The notes under the pieces: model-generated
What the model was told of the DNA's origin: nothing
What the model saw: the letters and a program-made list of their open reading frames with translations, nothing else
Database searches by the model: none
Made by a program: the position numbers and the translations under genes
In this document: piece by piece, positions 50,162 to 61,320 of the stretch
Layout: each line of letters starts with the position of its first letter
Numbering within the stretch: the first letter of the stretch is position 1
Assembly (NCBI GenBank): GCA_029747585.1
Contig: JAPEVF010000067.1
Span: forward strand, 1 to 64,000
Reading direction: 5' to 3'
Length of the DNA: 64,000 bases
From: Pleurotus djamor
Taxonomy: Eukaryota > Basidiomycota > Agaricomycetes > Agaricales > Pleurotaceae

Positions 50162-50560
50162 GCAATGGGCCACAGTCGGGGTTTGATGCAAAAAGGGTCG
50201 AATTCTGAAGTTCCTAAAACGGCGGACAATGGATGAGCTTGCCACAAAGAGATCGTGGTCGTAGTTCGGAGTCAAGGGTGATCGAACACTGCCTTCCTAA
50301 TTTGGACACGGTTTGACTCGAGCAATCATGTGATCGCGTCACCCCTAGCCCTCGTTATCTCCACATTGAATCCATGGCAGCCTGGTCTACTACCCTCTCA
50401 TGCCCATGATCCCAACATCATCCCGAAGCTGAAGCATCACGACGCACGGTCGAACCTGAAGACCATGGCCCAATGTTCCGATGGATATTCGGATTGGGCT
50501 GGGCCATATTCCGTGTCTGTCTCTGAGATGTGCTTTCTGCGAAACGACGAGCTATCTACA

Positions 50561-50568
50561 TATAAATA
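50561..50568 (+). promoter_or_regulatory. TATA box upstream of a possible small secreted protein
   Basis: Sequence tataaata, 60 bp before the ATG at 50628. Confidence 0.45.
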
Positions 50569-50627
50569 TGGTCCGCGGCAGCCGCTCGCGCTTTAATGAA
50601 CACATCCACCAGCCTAATCTGCTTCGC

Positions 50628-50999
50628 ATGCGGGTATCTTTCTCCTTTCTGGTGCTTGCCTCCATATCATTCCATAAGGCCCTTGCCTTAGAACGAGCGG
50701 CTTGAATTGAGTTTAATCTTGCTGAACTCGAGAAGGGTGATCCTACGTGTCGAAAGAAAGAGTGTATTGAAAATCAAAACAATTTGGGGATGCACTCACA
50801 GTCGTGCTTCTTAAAGCCCCAGAAGAAGGCGAGGATGTCTGGCTCGAGACGATCCTGGCTGCGGACGCGTCTCATCAGCTTGCAATGCGCTCCCAGTCAT
50901 TTGTGGCACCCTCCTCAATTGAATGCCGCTGTACATACACTGTCTCGATCCTCTCGTGTTCCTTTACTACTTGGCCTAGTGTACGAAGTTTGCCGCTAG
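50628..50999 (+). pseudogene. possible small secreted protein, interrupted by TGA
   Basis: The frame from the ATG at 50628 starts with a good signal peptide, MRVSFSFLVLASISFHKALA, and meets a TGA at codon 26 (50703-50705). Read past that stop, the same frame stays open to 50999, giving 124 codons in total with a short Cys-containing part (GDPTCRKKECIENQNN). No intron I can see removes the TGA. A TATA box at a normal distance supports transcription. It could be a decayed small secreted protein, a gene with an unrecognised intron, or a chance signal-like peptide. No family is recognised. Confidence 0.3.
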
Positions 51000-51059
51000 C
51001 CACTATACATCAGTTCCTTCTCAATTTCTATGAATTCAACTCCAGGGTGAAGTCCACTT

Positions 51060-52188
51060 CTACGGCGGTGGTATTCCACAGAACTCCCACCACATCCGCC
51101 AATCTCCCCGGCGATGCGGATCACGTTCTATAATCTGAGGCTGCGCTAATCCACACTGATCGCTTGAGAGTTGATACCGAAGGAACTCGAACTCCGTCGG
51201 GGCCCATTCAAAAACAATGTCGACCGTCTTCAACTTGGGCAGTTGCCTGAGCGGGTCAACCAGATCTTCGGAGGGCCGAAGCTCCCCTCGCTCGCCGAAG
51301 TATTCCGCTTCAAACACGAAGGATATGTATTCAACATTCGGCCATCTTAACTTGCAGTACTTTGCAGGCTTGAACTTTTCCATTGTTTCTTCCAAGGTCA
51401 GGTCATTCTATAACGAAGATGAGGAGGGAAGCTATGATTCCAGGGGGAAGAGAGCTCACGCCGATGACTTGTATGTATTTTGCATTGGGAAGAAACTGGA
51501 AGGACGATATGTCATAGATAGGGAAGGAAAGCGTCTTTGCAGTGGAAAAGGTGGAGGCTTTGCTTGCGAATGTCTTCCAATCTTGGACCATCAATGACAG
51601 GTGCTGCACCGCACGTCCAGGTAGGAATAAAAGAGCTGTTTCGGCATATGCTTCCAGTGATTGTAAGTGTGGTAAAGCGTTTGGAGATAGGGTGGGCATC
51701 GGGCGTGGCCCGTATTTTGGAGTGAGCGACATATCGATGGCTTCGAGATGCTCTAAGAGTGGCTGAGCCTCTAGAAACCGAAAGAACTCTGTCACTTCTC
51801 CTACAGAAACCGACCACTTGAGGTGGGTTAAGTTGGTTTTCCCCAAGAGTTTAAAGACCGTCTCGGGGCTTGGCCCTGTACATGTCGGGGTAGTGTATGC
51901 CAGGCGGCGTAGATTCACGAAAGACGGGAAGATGCGGTGGATTTCGCCCGTAGACGGCACCCAAAGTGAATGGACGTAGCGTGTCAAACGATGATTTTTG
52001 GGGATGGTGCTTTGGAAATTCTCCAGCTGTGCATGGGTATGCAATTCAACGGCTCTGTATAACCAAGGTTCCACAAGGGATCGGAGACGATGGTTGCACA
52101 GAAATAGGTCCCGAAGACTGGGGGTATCGTCAGCGAGGTGTAGGATTATAATCGGGAATATGTCGACAGGAAGGGTTGGATTAGACAT
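51060..52188 (-). CDS. F-box-like protein (copy G)
   Basis: Exons 52188-51460 and 51407-51060 join in phase 0 to 358 residues. The N-terminus, TLPVDIFPIIILHLADDTPS, and WLYRAVELH are F-box-like. Leucine-rich segments follow, then LPGRAVQHLSLM and KYIQVIG at the exon end. The second exon contains QLPKLKTVDIVFE and ends DWRMWWEFCGIPPP, closest to copy A. The intron is at the same place as in copies A to E. An SCF-type role is likely; substrate unknown. Confidence 0.75.
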
Positions 52189-52807
52189 TGAATTTGGATG
52201 AGAGATGTGGGGGAGATGTACGCACGACTCGGAACTTTTTACATAAACTTCTCAACCGTGAAGGAATCCACGTGGAGAAGTGGGGGAGGCGACCTTGCGG
52301 GCGACAATCAATGTCATCGAGGGCGCAGCGACGTAGGACATGGGAGGAGGTGAAGAATTTAGTGACTATCCGAGGATCAACGCAAGACTCGGAATAGCCT
52401 ATAAGAATGAACACTGGTAAGTAGTCAGTAGTCAGGCCTTATTCCCATTGTCGTCGATGTGAGCGGTCTCAAGCAGCTGAACGTTGACTGTGAGCGGTTT
52501 TCAACTTCCAACGTTCAAAAAAGCAACGTACATGACTTGGGGAGATCGTTGGATCCTGGTTGCAACCGAACCCTGTGGCACGTCGGGGGCCCCTAGAGTA
52601 ATAGGGGCCGTCGAAACGGGGACATGTTGTCCCAGCGTCGTTGCATCCAGCGCCCAGAACACATTTTTGCAACTCTGTCCGCAGTAGCAGCGACGACAAC
52701 AGATGGTACACCTGATATGAAACACTCTCTTAATAACTCCGAGCCAAGTTCCCAAGCACTTAACACGAACGCACAGCAATCTTGGCAGAGTCATCGTTGA
52801 GACATGG
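52189..52807. other. divergent intergenic region, F-box G / PLC
   Basis: About 620 bp between two divergent starts. A ggggcccctagagtaataggggccg stretch near 52,588-52,612 is a short inverted motif. No TATA box is clear. Confidence 0.35.
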
Positions 52808-55800
52808 ATGGAGGAAAGATGGGCACGGCGAGCGACGGTGAGCAGCTTTTATGACTGTGTGACTCCGAGACTGAGCAGGTTCAAAGCCGTTTTCACCCGC
52901 AGGCGCACACTGAAGCGAGCGGCGAACTTGTCCTCGGTCAATGAAGAGCTCGTCGAGCACGCAGTATCGAATTCACCTACGAAACGCGACCATCCCCACA
53001 AACATGGCCAAAAGCCGTCAGACGAGACAGAGAACTCTGATGGTGTAGCTGACACGACACTTGAGCGCCCTGACCCCGGCAGAGCGACGCTGGCGACGAG
53101 GAAACGAGGAGAAAAGTTGGGCGCGTCAATAAAGAGAAAGTTTAAAGAGCTGATACGCAGTTCTGGCTCTGGAGGAGCAAATGCCGCGTCAACGGCGTCT
53201 TCGGAGGCGAGCAGGGGAAAGAGTTTGGACATCGTCACGAACGGCGCCCACAACTTGAATGTCAAGCGCGGCCATTCCCATTCGTTTTCAGCCGACTTGA
53301 GCTCCACCACAGCGGCCAGGCTCGACGAGAAACCTACGCTCGTACACTCTCAAACAGTCCCAGAGGAACAGACAAAGCGCTATTCCGTCCCAACGGCCTT
53401 TGCGATGAAGCCAATGCCTTCGATATCCGAAACTTTGTCCAGGAACGCGGATACGAGCCCGACATTGGCCCCGTTGGCGTTGGATGCAGCTTCGCTGAAC
53501 AACTTCACAGAGCACGACGAACAAACGCTGGACTATGCTTCTCATCACACAACTTCGCCGGTCAACACGTCCTTTTTGCTGGCACCGCCAACGGAAACTC
53601 AGGTACCCAGCAGTGCAACCACCCTCGACGAAGCTGATCTTCCTCAAGATGAAGTTACCGACCAGCTCATGGCAGAGGCCGCTGTACCTCCCGTCCTTCA
53701 ACGTGGTCTTCTCTTGACCAAGTTGAGCGAGAAACGTGCCTTCGACCTTCCCATTTCACTTACGCCTTCGAACTCGAACTCGAGCGAGTTAAATTCCCTC
53801 AACATCGGAAAGAACATCAGCATTGGATCTGGGAACGCTCTTGGAGGCCGCAGGCTAAAGCGCGTCGTCGTAAGAGTCGATCCAGACCAAGGTCATATCA
53901 TCTATGAAAGTGGTGTTGACTGGGTAGAGGGAAGAGACGGAAATGGTGCTGCCGACGGGGACAATGCCACCCCGATCCTGATGGGCCCAGCGGCCAAAGG
54001 CGCACGCGTCATTCCCATCGAATGCATCCGTGAAATTCGAATGGGTGCGGACGCCGTAGCCAGTCTGCTCAAGCCAGGTTCTAAGGACGCTATGCCCGAT
54101 TTTACAACACCTCTGACGGCTTCGTTTCCTTTTATCGCCGCTCATTCATCTGGCCATCAACACCATTCGTCTTCTCCGAAACTCAATTCTTCTCCATCAC
54201 TACCAACACAGTCGTATCTGCCGCAAACTCCTCCTAAGACACCCGCGTCTCTGCCAGCCTCTGCAACAGGCGCTTTGGCTTCACGTTTACTCACAATCAT
54301 ATACACCGTGCCCCACAAGAACCAACCACAATACAAGTCTCTACACCTTGTCTTCCCTGTGACAGATCAAGCCGACATACCCGCCTCGTTCACTCCTTCG
54401 CCTCGACCGTTGCCACTTCCACTTCAAGCGAGTTCAGAGCCCAGTCCCACATCCATGTGTCAGCTGTTTTGCGATACACTCAGAAAGCTTCGGGCTGTTC
54501 GTTTGGAGCTGATGAACGGGCTAGGGAATGTCGCCGTTCGAGAGGCTATGTGGGAGAGGATATTGTGGAAAGAGGGGGATGTGAGTACGATGGGCCAGGC
54601 TGAGAGGACGAACTCGAAAGATAACGTCAGAGGCGATGGCAAGTTGGAATGGAGCGAAGTCGAGGCGTTATGTAGGAAACTGAACGTGAGCTTAGGGAAG
54701 GAGGAACTTAAGGCCTTGTTCAAGGTTCGTGCGCATTCTTCCTGCTGTCCCTCACTATCTTCGAGATCTGACCTTGATTTTGTATTTTACCCGCAGCAAT
54801 CTGATGTCACGCAGTCGTCTTACTTAACTTTTGATCAGTTCCGCAAGTTTCTGAAGATGTTGAAGAAGAGACCTGAAGTCAAACGTTTGTATAAGCAGAT
54901 CATTGCTGAGACGCGCAAAGGCAAACATTTACCGGGCTGTCCCTTGACTGTGGGTTCCGACAATGAAACCAGTCCGGTGCACCGTCGTGGCATGGGTCAT
55001 CCGAAACAGATATCTGTACATCATCCGCACCCTACCTATACGCCTCTGAATACCAACCACCACAAATCTTCCAGTCACGATCATACTTCAAATCATTCCA
55101 ATAGTTCCGATGGCCTGACCGTTCTCCCCCTACAACGCTCGCTATCAGCCTCACACACGCGACCCCGCCCCATTCCACACAAACAGGACACTGGAAAACT
55201 TCATCGTGCCCTCTCAGTCTCTGCGGCCTCTCACCATTCAAACGCGGTGGACGTTGACAACGTCTTTGACTTCTGCGCTTTTCGTCATTTCATGAAGGAT
55301 ATCCAAAAGTCACCCCTTGGAGACAAGGACCTCAGGGACCTTTTCGAGCGGTATTTGGGTGTTGGGCATCACAAACTCGGCGATGACGCAACCGCTGCAG
55401 CCACTCCTTACGGTGACCCAGCCAGTCCTTCTCCCTCAGAAGGAGTCAATGGTGGCAAGGGTGATATCTCTTCGATGTCATTAGCAGCTTTCGCCGCGTT
55501 TTTGCTGTCACCTGCAAACGCGGCGCTATTTGATCAACTTCCTGGATACATTCGTGCTGCTTCCCTTTCCACATCCCATTCCCCTGTTACCAGTAGCTCT
55601 TGTTCAGACCCAACGGATTGCTCACCGATCTACCAGGATATGACACGTCCTTTGCCGGAATATTTCATCTCTTCATCTCATAATACGTATCTCGTTGGGC
55701 ATCAGTTGGTTGGGACAAGTACAACTGAGGGTTATGTCCGCGCCCTCCTGGCGGGATGTCGTAGCGTCGAAGGTTGGCCTCACCTTTCTCTTCTTCAGGA

Positions 55801-57709
55801 ACTCGTCTTTGCTCACTCTGCCTCATCTTGTCCATCTAGTCGACATTTTCGATGGTGATGTCGAGCCAATGATCTTCCATGGGAAGACCTTGACCTCGAA
55901 GGTATCCCTCCGAGCTGTTTGTCGTTCAATAGCCAAGTACGGATTCGTCGCCTCGCCTTATCCGATCATCATTTCGGCTGAGATGCACCTGACGACGATT
56001 GAGCAACAAGATATGATGGCTCAGATCATGCTTGAAGAATTCGGGGACAGTTTAATCAAGATGCCAGCGGATGGACCACCAGTATTGGAACATCTCCCTA
56101 GCCCGGAGGATTTGAGGGGGAAGGTTCTGCTTAANGTGCGATCTTTTTTGTCTTCAATTATGGGCAGGCGTTTATATGTTCATTCAAGACGAAGAATCTT
56201 GATTTGGTCACTTCGCAGAAGGCTAAACGTGGCGGGGATTCCCTGGATATGGATGTTTCGAATTCATCTCTGAGCGCTTCGGAGACGGACGCATTCCTGA
56301 GCGACGCAGCATCCCAGCCGAAGAAGCGACGCCCCTCTGCCAGTGATAAGAGTGGGTTTCCTCCCATGAAGAAGTCTATATGTTTTGTTGACTTATGCTT
56401 GTTCATCTACTTTTGTAGCCCTCGGATCTGAACTGCAGCGCGCGCGCAGTACGGTTCTCAAACGCGTTCAAAGTTCAAGCCGGAGGCGATCTTCCCCACC
56501 TCCGAAAGTCGCCCCGATGNTTCGGTCCGTGCCTTCAACCACCTCAACCACCTCAACCACCATGCCTCTTACTCCTACGAAATCCGAGAAACCCAAACAA
56601 CGCAAGATGTCCATGGCACTGGCCGCATTGTTGGTCTATACCATTGGAGTCAAGTGCCGAGGTCTCAATAAGAAGGAACAGTATGCTGTTGAGCATATGT
56701 TCTCTCTGTCTGAGAACACAATCAACAAGATGCTCCGGGAGGTTACGTACGGGTATGACGAAGATCACCAAGAATCTGCTGGCATGCATGGTAGAGAAGG
56801 AGTTGGGAAAGGAGGTATGATGGATCTGATCAAGCATTGTCGAACGCATCTGGTTCGAACATATCCGAAGGGTATGAGGGTGGACTCGTCCAATTACGAA
56901 CCTCATCGATACTGGAGTGCCGGTGCTCAGTTGGTTGCCCTCAATTGGCAAACCTGCGGTACGTTGGCAAATTTCTCCCTTTCGACTATCAATGACTAAG
57001 TTCACTCTGTTTAGATGTTGGCTTCATGATAAACCACGCCATGTTCCAGCGNAATGGCCGATGCGGTTATGTCTTGAAGCCTTTGGCTTTGCGATCTGCC
57101 GCCCATAAGCATCTACTCAACAAGCGCACCAACCACTTCATCAACCTGACCATCATCTCTGCTCAACAACTACCTCGCGCCAAAGATGGCAAAACCGTTG
57201 TTGATCCTTATGTGGAGGTGACGCTCCATGTTCCCGAATGGACTCATCGGCCTTTCCTCCCGCAACCTTCACCTCCAACGGAGGGCCCCCCTTTGATGGG
57301 ATATGCTCCTTCNAACGATCNCACGGCCACCACGGCTACATCAGCCAGGCAACATAGTTGTTGCACGAGCGTCGTCAAACACAATGGCTTCAACCCTGTA
57401 TGGGAAGAACAACTGCAGCTTCCCTTCGACTGTGTTGGTGATATGAAGGACTTGATTTTCGTCAAGTTCACGATCAGGCATGAAGCAAAAGGAGGCGAGG
57501 AAGGCGAACCTTTGGCCGTTTATTGTGCTTCACTGGGGAGCCTCCAACTAGGTTTGTTCTCTCCTTTGAGTACCGTCCGCATGATTTAGCTGACCGTCCT
57601 TGTTTAAGGATACCGTCATTTACCCTTGCATGACATGCATCTTACTCAATACCTCTTTTCTACCCTATTCGTTCGAATCGACATTCAGGATGTTCCTTCG
57701 CGACAATAG
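52808..57709 (+). CDS. phosphoinositide-specific phospholipase C (copy 1)
   Basis: Multi-exon gene of about 1,400 codons. A long, low-complexity N-terminal part (residues 1 to about 340) precedes a PH-like segment with [19 protein letters not shown] and an EF-hand-like region around [19 protein letters not shown]. The X box follows: [18 protein letters not shown] with the first catalytic His, CRSVE, VDIFDGD and [10 protein letters not shown] with the second His. The Y box carries [22 protein letters not shown], then [15 protein letters not shown] and [22 protein letters not shown]2 domain, beginning [17 protein letters not shown], and a last exon ending [13 protein letters not shown] finish it. 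It hydrolyses PIP2 to IP3 and diacylglycerol at membranes, with calcium. The ATG at 52808 is the first in frame. Ns at 56134, 56520, 57052, 57313 and 57321 lie in or near coding sequence. Confidence 0.9.
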
Positions 57710-57976
57710 GACGCACTTCCCCATTGCTGTATTCTCTGGTTGGGACTTTTCTGTGCGTTGCTCTCATTGTTATCTATTTGCCCTTGCGTTGCGCTTTCTG
57801 GACTCCCATACCACCTACTTACCCTATACATAATACCTACTCATTTATTGCGCCTAAATTTGCGTGCTTGCTTTTGTGGAACGGGATGTATAAAACCGTA
57901 TGCATATGTATTTGTATCCAATTGACTAGCAATGTCCTGAATGTACTGTAATATTCCTCGCAGCATCCGTTGTGAC

Positions 57977-60900
57977 TTATTCAGATACATCACGAATGTC
58001 GAGGTTGACAAAGAGGGTGGTGAATAGGTGTTGTGAGCCGAGCGAATCATACAAGGGCAGGTGACGGAAACCTATAACAAAGTCTGCAGCCTCAACATCA
58101 GCTTCATGACTCGATGAAAGGGCTTACCTGTCTTCAAGCTCCCCAATGGTGCACAATATACAGCCAGAGGTTCGTCATCGTCATCATCTTTGCCCTTCTG
58201 CCAAACAACAATCTTCACGAAAACAAGACCCATCATACCGCTCTGTCTGCCCCCAAGACAATCAAAGGGCAAACTGAACTCCTGATCCCAAAGAGGGTTG
58301 AAACCATTATCTTTGATGACCTTGGTTTTGATGGAGACTTTCCGAGCGGAGGTAGGTTCGGTCGAGGTGGCACGATGGGGTGGGGAGTATTGAGGATTAG
58401 TACCCGAACCAGATGCGCCGGCAGGGATGAAAGGTGATGAAGACCAATCAGGGATATGCAAGGAGACTTCAACGAGTGGATCGACGATGTGGTTTTTCTT
58501 GATGATACCATCGACAAGGCTCGGCTTGGGAGTGGGGAGTTGTTGTGCCGAGATGACCTGAGGGATATGGGTTAGTCTCGATGGATGTGGACGGATGAAG
58601 AGGGGAAAGACACGAACTGTGATATCAAAGAAGTGCTTCGTCCGCTTGCTGAGGAGGTCGACATTGAACTGGGTCAAAGCAGGAGGCTTGAGTACGTATC
58701 CGCAGCGACCATTCTCCTGAAACATAGCCTGGTTCATCATGTAACCGAAGTCTAGTTGACGGCTTCAGCATACAGGGTGTTGACGACAGGAAAGGGGGCC
58801 ATGTCAACCTACCATTCGTTTGCCAATTCAAGGCGACAACTTGGCACCCAGCCGCCCAAAACTGGTGTGGTTCATAATTCGACGAGTTAACCCGAATTCC
58901 TTTCGGGTACGTTCGCACTAGATTTGTCTGGCAATGCTTGACAAGAGACAGTAAATCCGCCTTGATCATTTTCTTGGCTTTGTTCTCCGAAAGGGAGAAA
59001 ATGTGCTCAGGTTCATAGTGCGGAGGAGGGATGGAAACGGGGGTCGCAGGCCTAGAAGAAGTAGGGATAGGTAGGGCAGTTGTGCTGGTGGTCACTGGCA
59101 GCGAAGGAGGGGTAGGTGACGAGGTTGGCGATGCTGGAGGAATGCCGCGGCATTTCACGCCGACAGTGTACACGAGCAGCGCAGCGAGGCGTAATGACAT
59201 CATAGGTTTCGGGTGAGCTTCGGGTTTCTTTTCCTCGCCGCTGCTGGCAGGAATCTTGGGAGAGGGAGAAGGAGAGGCATCCCGTCCAAGCTTCGTCTTC
59301 GACTTGATTTTTCCGGTAAACTTGGACTTCAAAGACTTCAACTTCCCTTTAGCCTTGTCGAATTTAGAAAGGGATTCTTCGTCCTCTGATTCAGAGTCAG
59401 AGGTATCAGAGGGCTCTTCAACTTCGATTGATGCGGGCTGAGCAGTAGCGGGGTCTGTGGGGGCGGCAGTCGTAGAGAGACTTTCGATGACGTAGAGATT
59501 CTTGGCCTGAAAGGAGGCAGATGTAAGAGATGCTGCGGCCAAGTCATCAAGATAATCGCACCTTGAGCAAGATTTTCTCCCTCAGACTCTCCACACTCGG
59601 TAGGCTGGTCAGATGCCTGCGCTTAACACCGGGAACGTACTCGTCGTCACAGACCAACTTATTCCCGAAACACTCCTTCATTACAGTAACCATCTTATCC
59701 TGGCTCTCCAGGTTTAGATGCACCTCCGCTGAGATGATAATGGGATAGGGCGACGCTATGAAAGCGTAATGGGCTATCGCGTTACAGATGTCTCGGAGGG
59801 GAATCTTTGTTGTGAGGGTGTTGCCGTGTTTGATGACAGGCTCCGAGCCCGAGTCGTCGCCATCGTAGATATCGACTACATGGCCATTAGTGGGTTTGTT
59901 GATGACGAGATGTTCGGAGACTCACGTTCAACACTCCGACAGCCAGCCAGAAGGGCTCGTATATATCCTTCTACGGTACTCGACCCAACCAACTGGTGAC
60001 CGATGAGGTATGTATTATGCGATGAAGATATGTAGTAATGCGAGAGTGGGTGCGTCATGTCTTGCGTGACTTCGTGAGACCCCGATGCTGAGGCGTTGAC
60101 AGCATTGTCCGAAGACAGCAAGAACGAAGTGAAAGATGAGGTAGACATGACAGCAGGGACATCGGGCGATGCCTGCATGGCGTACTTGGAGAAAAGAGTC
60201 TGTAGTTGCGCTTCAGTGTGCGTGGACTAGATGCACGGGATGATGAGCCGGCGTGACTGAAACCACACGGAATAACGTACTTTCTGCCTCTCCTTCATGA
60301 ACGCGGAAAAGGTCGTGAAGTCAAAAACCTTCGNCTGGCTATGGTCANAGGTCAGTGCGTAGAGTGCATCGATCTCCGGTCGTCGTTTGAGCGTTCTGAC
60401 CAGGCGCTGGAAAGCCTCAAAGTCCAGAAATCCGCTGTGAGACGTGTCCGCAGACTAGAAGAAGTCAATAAACCCATCCAAATAACGAGTAAACTCGACG
60501 AAAAAACTCACATCAAACAGTTTCCTCAAGGTTTCTGATGGTAGATGGATGCTGAGCCTCTTGCAGAGACCCTCAACTTCCTTGAAATCCAACCGATTGT
60601 CTCCCTGGGTATCAGCACCCTTCCAGTGCATCTTCTCCCACACGGCCTCCCTCATCTCTGAATTATCGAGCCCTTTCATGAGGCTCTGTCGCGTGTCGTG
60701 CATCTGTGAAACAGCATTGTACCATTCTGCTTGTATAGCCGGCGTCGGGAAGAGAATGTTGAAAGCCTTGTACGAGCTTTCCCGAACGTAGACTATCGAA
60801 ATAAAACGAGGAAGATCAGTCGGAGGCAGCCCAAGCTGCGCTAGGTCGTATGCTGCGTTCTTCTCGGCACGAATTTCTCGGACACTCTCAATGAAGACTG

Positions 60901-61094
60901 AATATAACTTTTGAGTCAATGGCCACCCAGTAGTCGCGCATGAACTCACCAACTCCATATTTCTTCGAAGGCCATAGTATTTGACCTTGCTCAGGATCGA
61001 TACGCAGCACAACTTGCTTTTGCTTTCGGTCAGTGTTGATCTTGGTCACAGTTATCCCGGAAACAAATTCTGAGGCTACTGGAGGTGCTGCCAT
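57977..61094 (-). CDS. phosphoinositide-specific phospholipase C (copy 2)
   Basis: Multi-exon gene from the ATG at 61094 to a stop at 57977. It is compact compared with copy 1: it lacks the long N-terminal part and starts in the PH-like segment ([18 protein letters not shown]). EF-hand-like [16 protein letters not shown] and [12 protein letters not shown] follow. The X box has [18 protein letters not shown], then the pieces VDIYDGD and [15 protein letters not shown] with both catalytic His. After an acidic and basic linker come the Y box ([35 protein letters not shown]) and a C2 domain from [15 protein letters not shown] to DIRDVSE. It is tail to tail with copy 1, with 267 bp between the stops. 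Ns at 60334 and 60348 fall in the EF/X linker. Confidence 0.9.
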
Positions 61095-61320
61095 AGTTCA
61101 ATGAGCTCGTCGATGGGTCTTATCGTGGTGGATCGGTGACAGGTTTCCATATTGCAAAAGCTCCCCGCAAGACCTGGTGGCTGTTGTGGTTTGATGTCCG
61201 GATCCATGCCTCATTGTATCGGGTTTGGGCTTGTCAGGGGCTCTCCAAGGGGGCAACTTGAGATGCGGATTTGTTCGTCGCCCGGGGGTCGTATATACAG
61301 AGGAGGAAGTTGAAATTCAC

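Larger units (their letters stand above)
47501..50348. repeat. inverted segmental duplication, arm 2 (intact FunK1)
   Basis: Reverse-orientation partner of 24553-26809, with the inner edges about 20.7 kb apart. It contains the whole kinase gene plus about 260 bp of 5' flank. Confidence 0.8.
50088..51059. other. intergenic region, FunK1 / F-box G
   Basis: About 970 bp. It holds the FunK1 promoter (left), the outer edge of the inverted duplication near 50348, and the candidate small secreted protein described separately. Other frames here have no domain. Confidence 0.35.
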
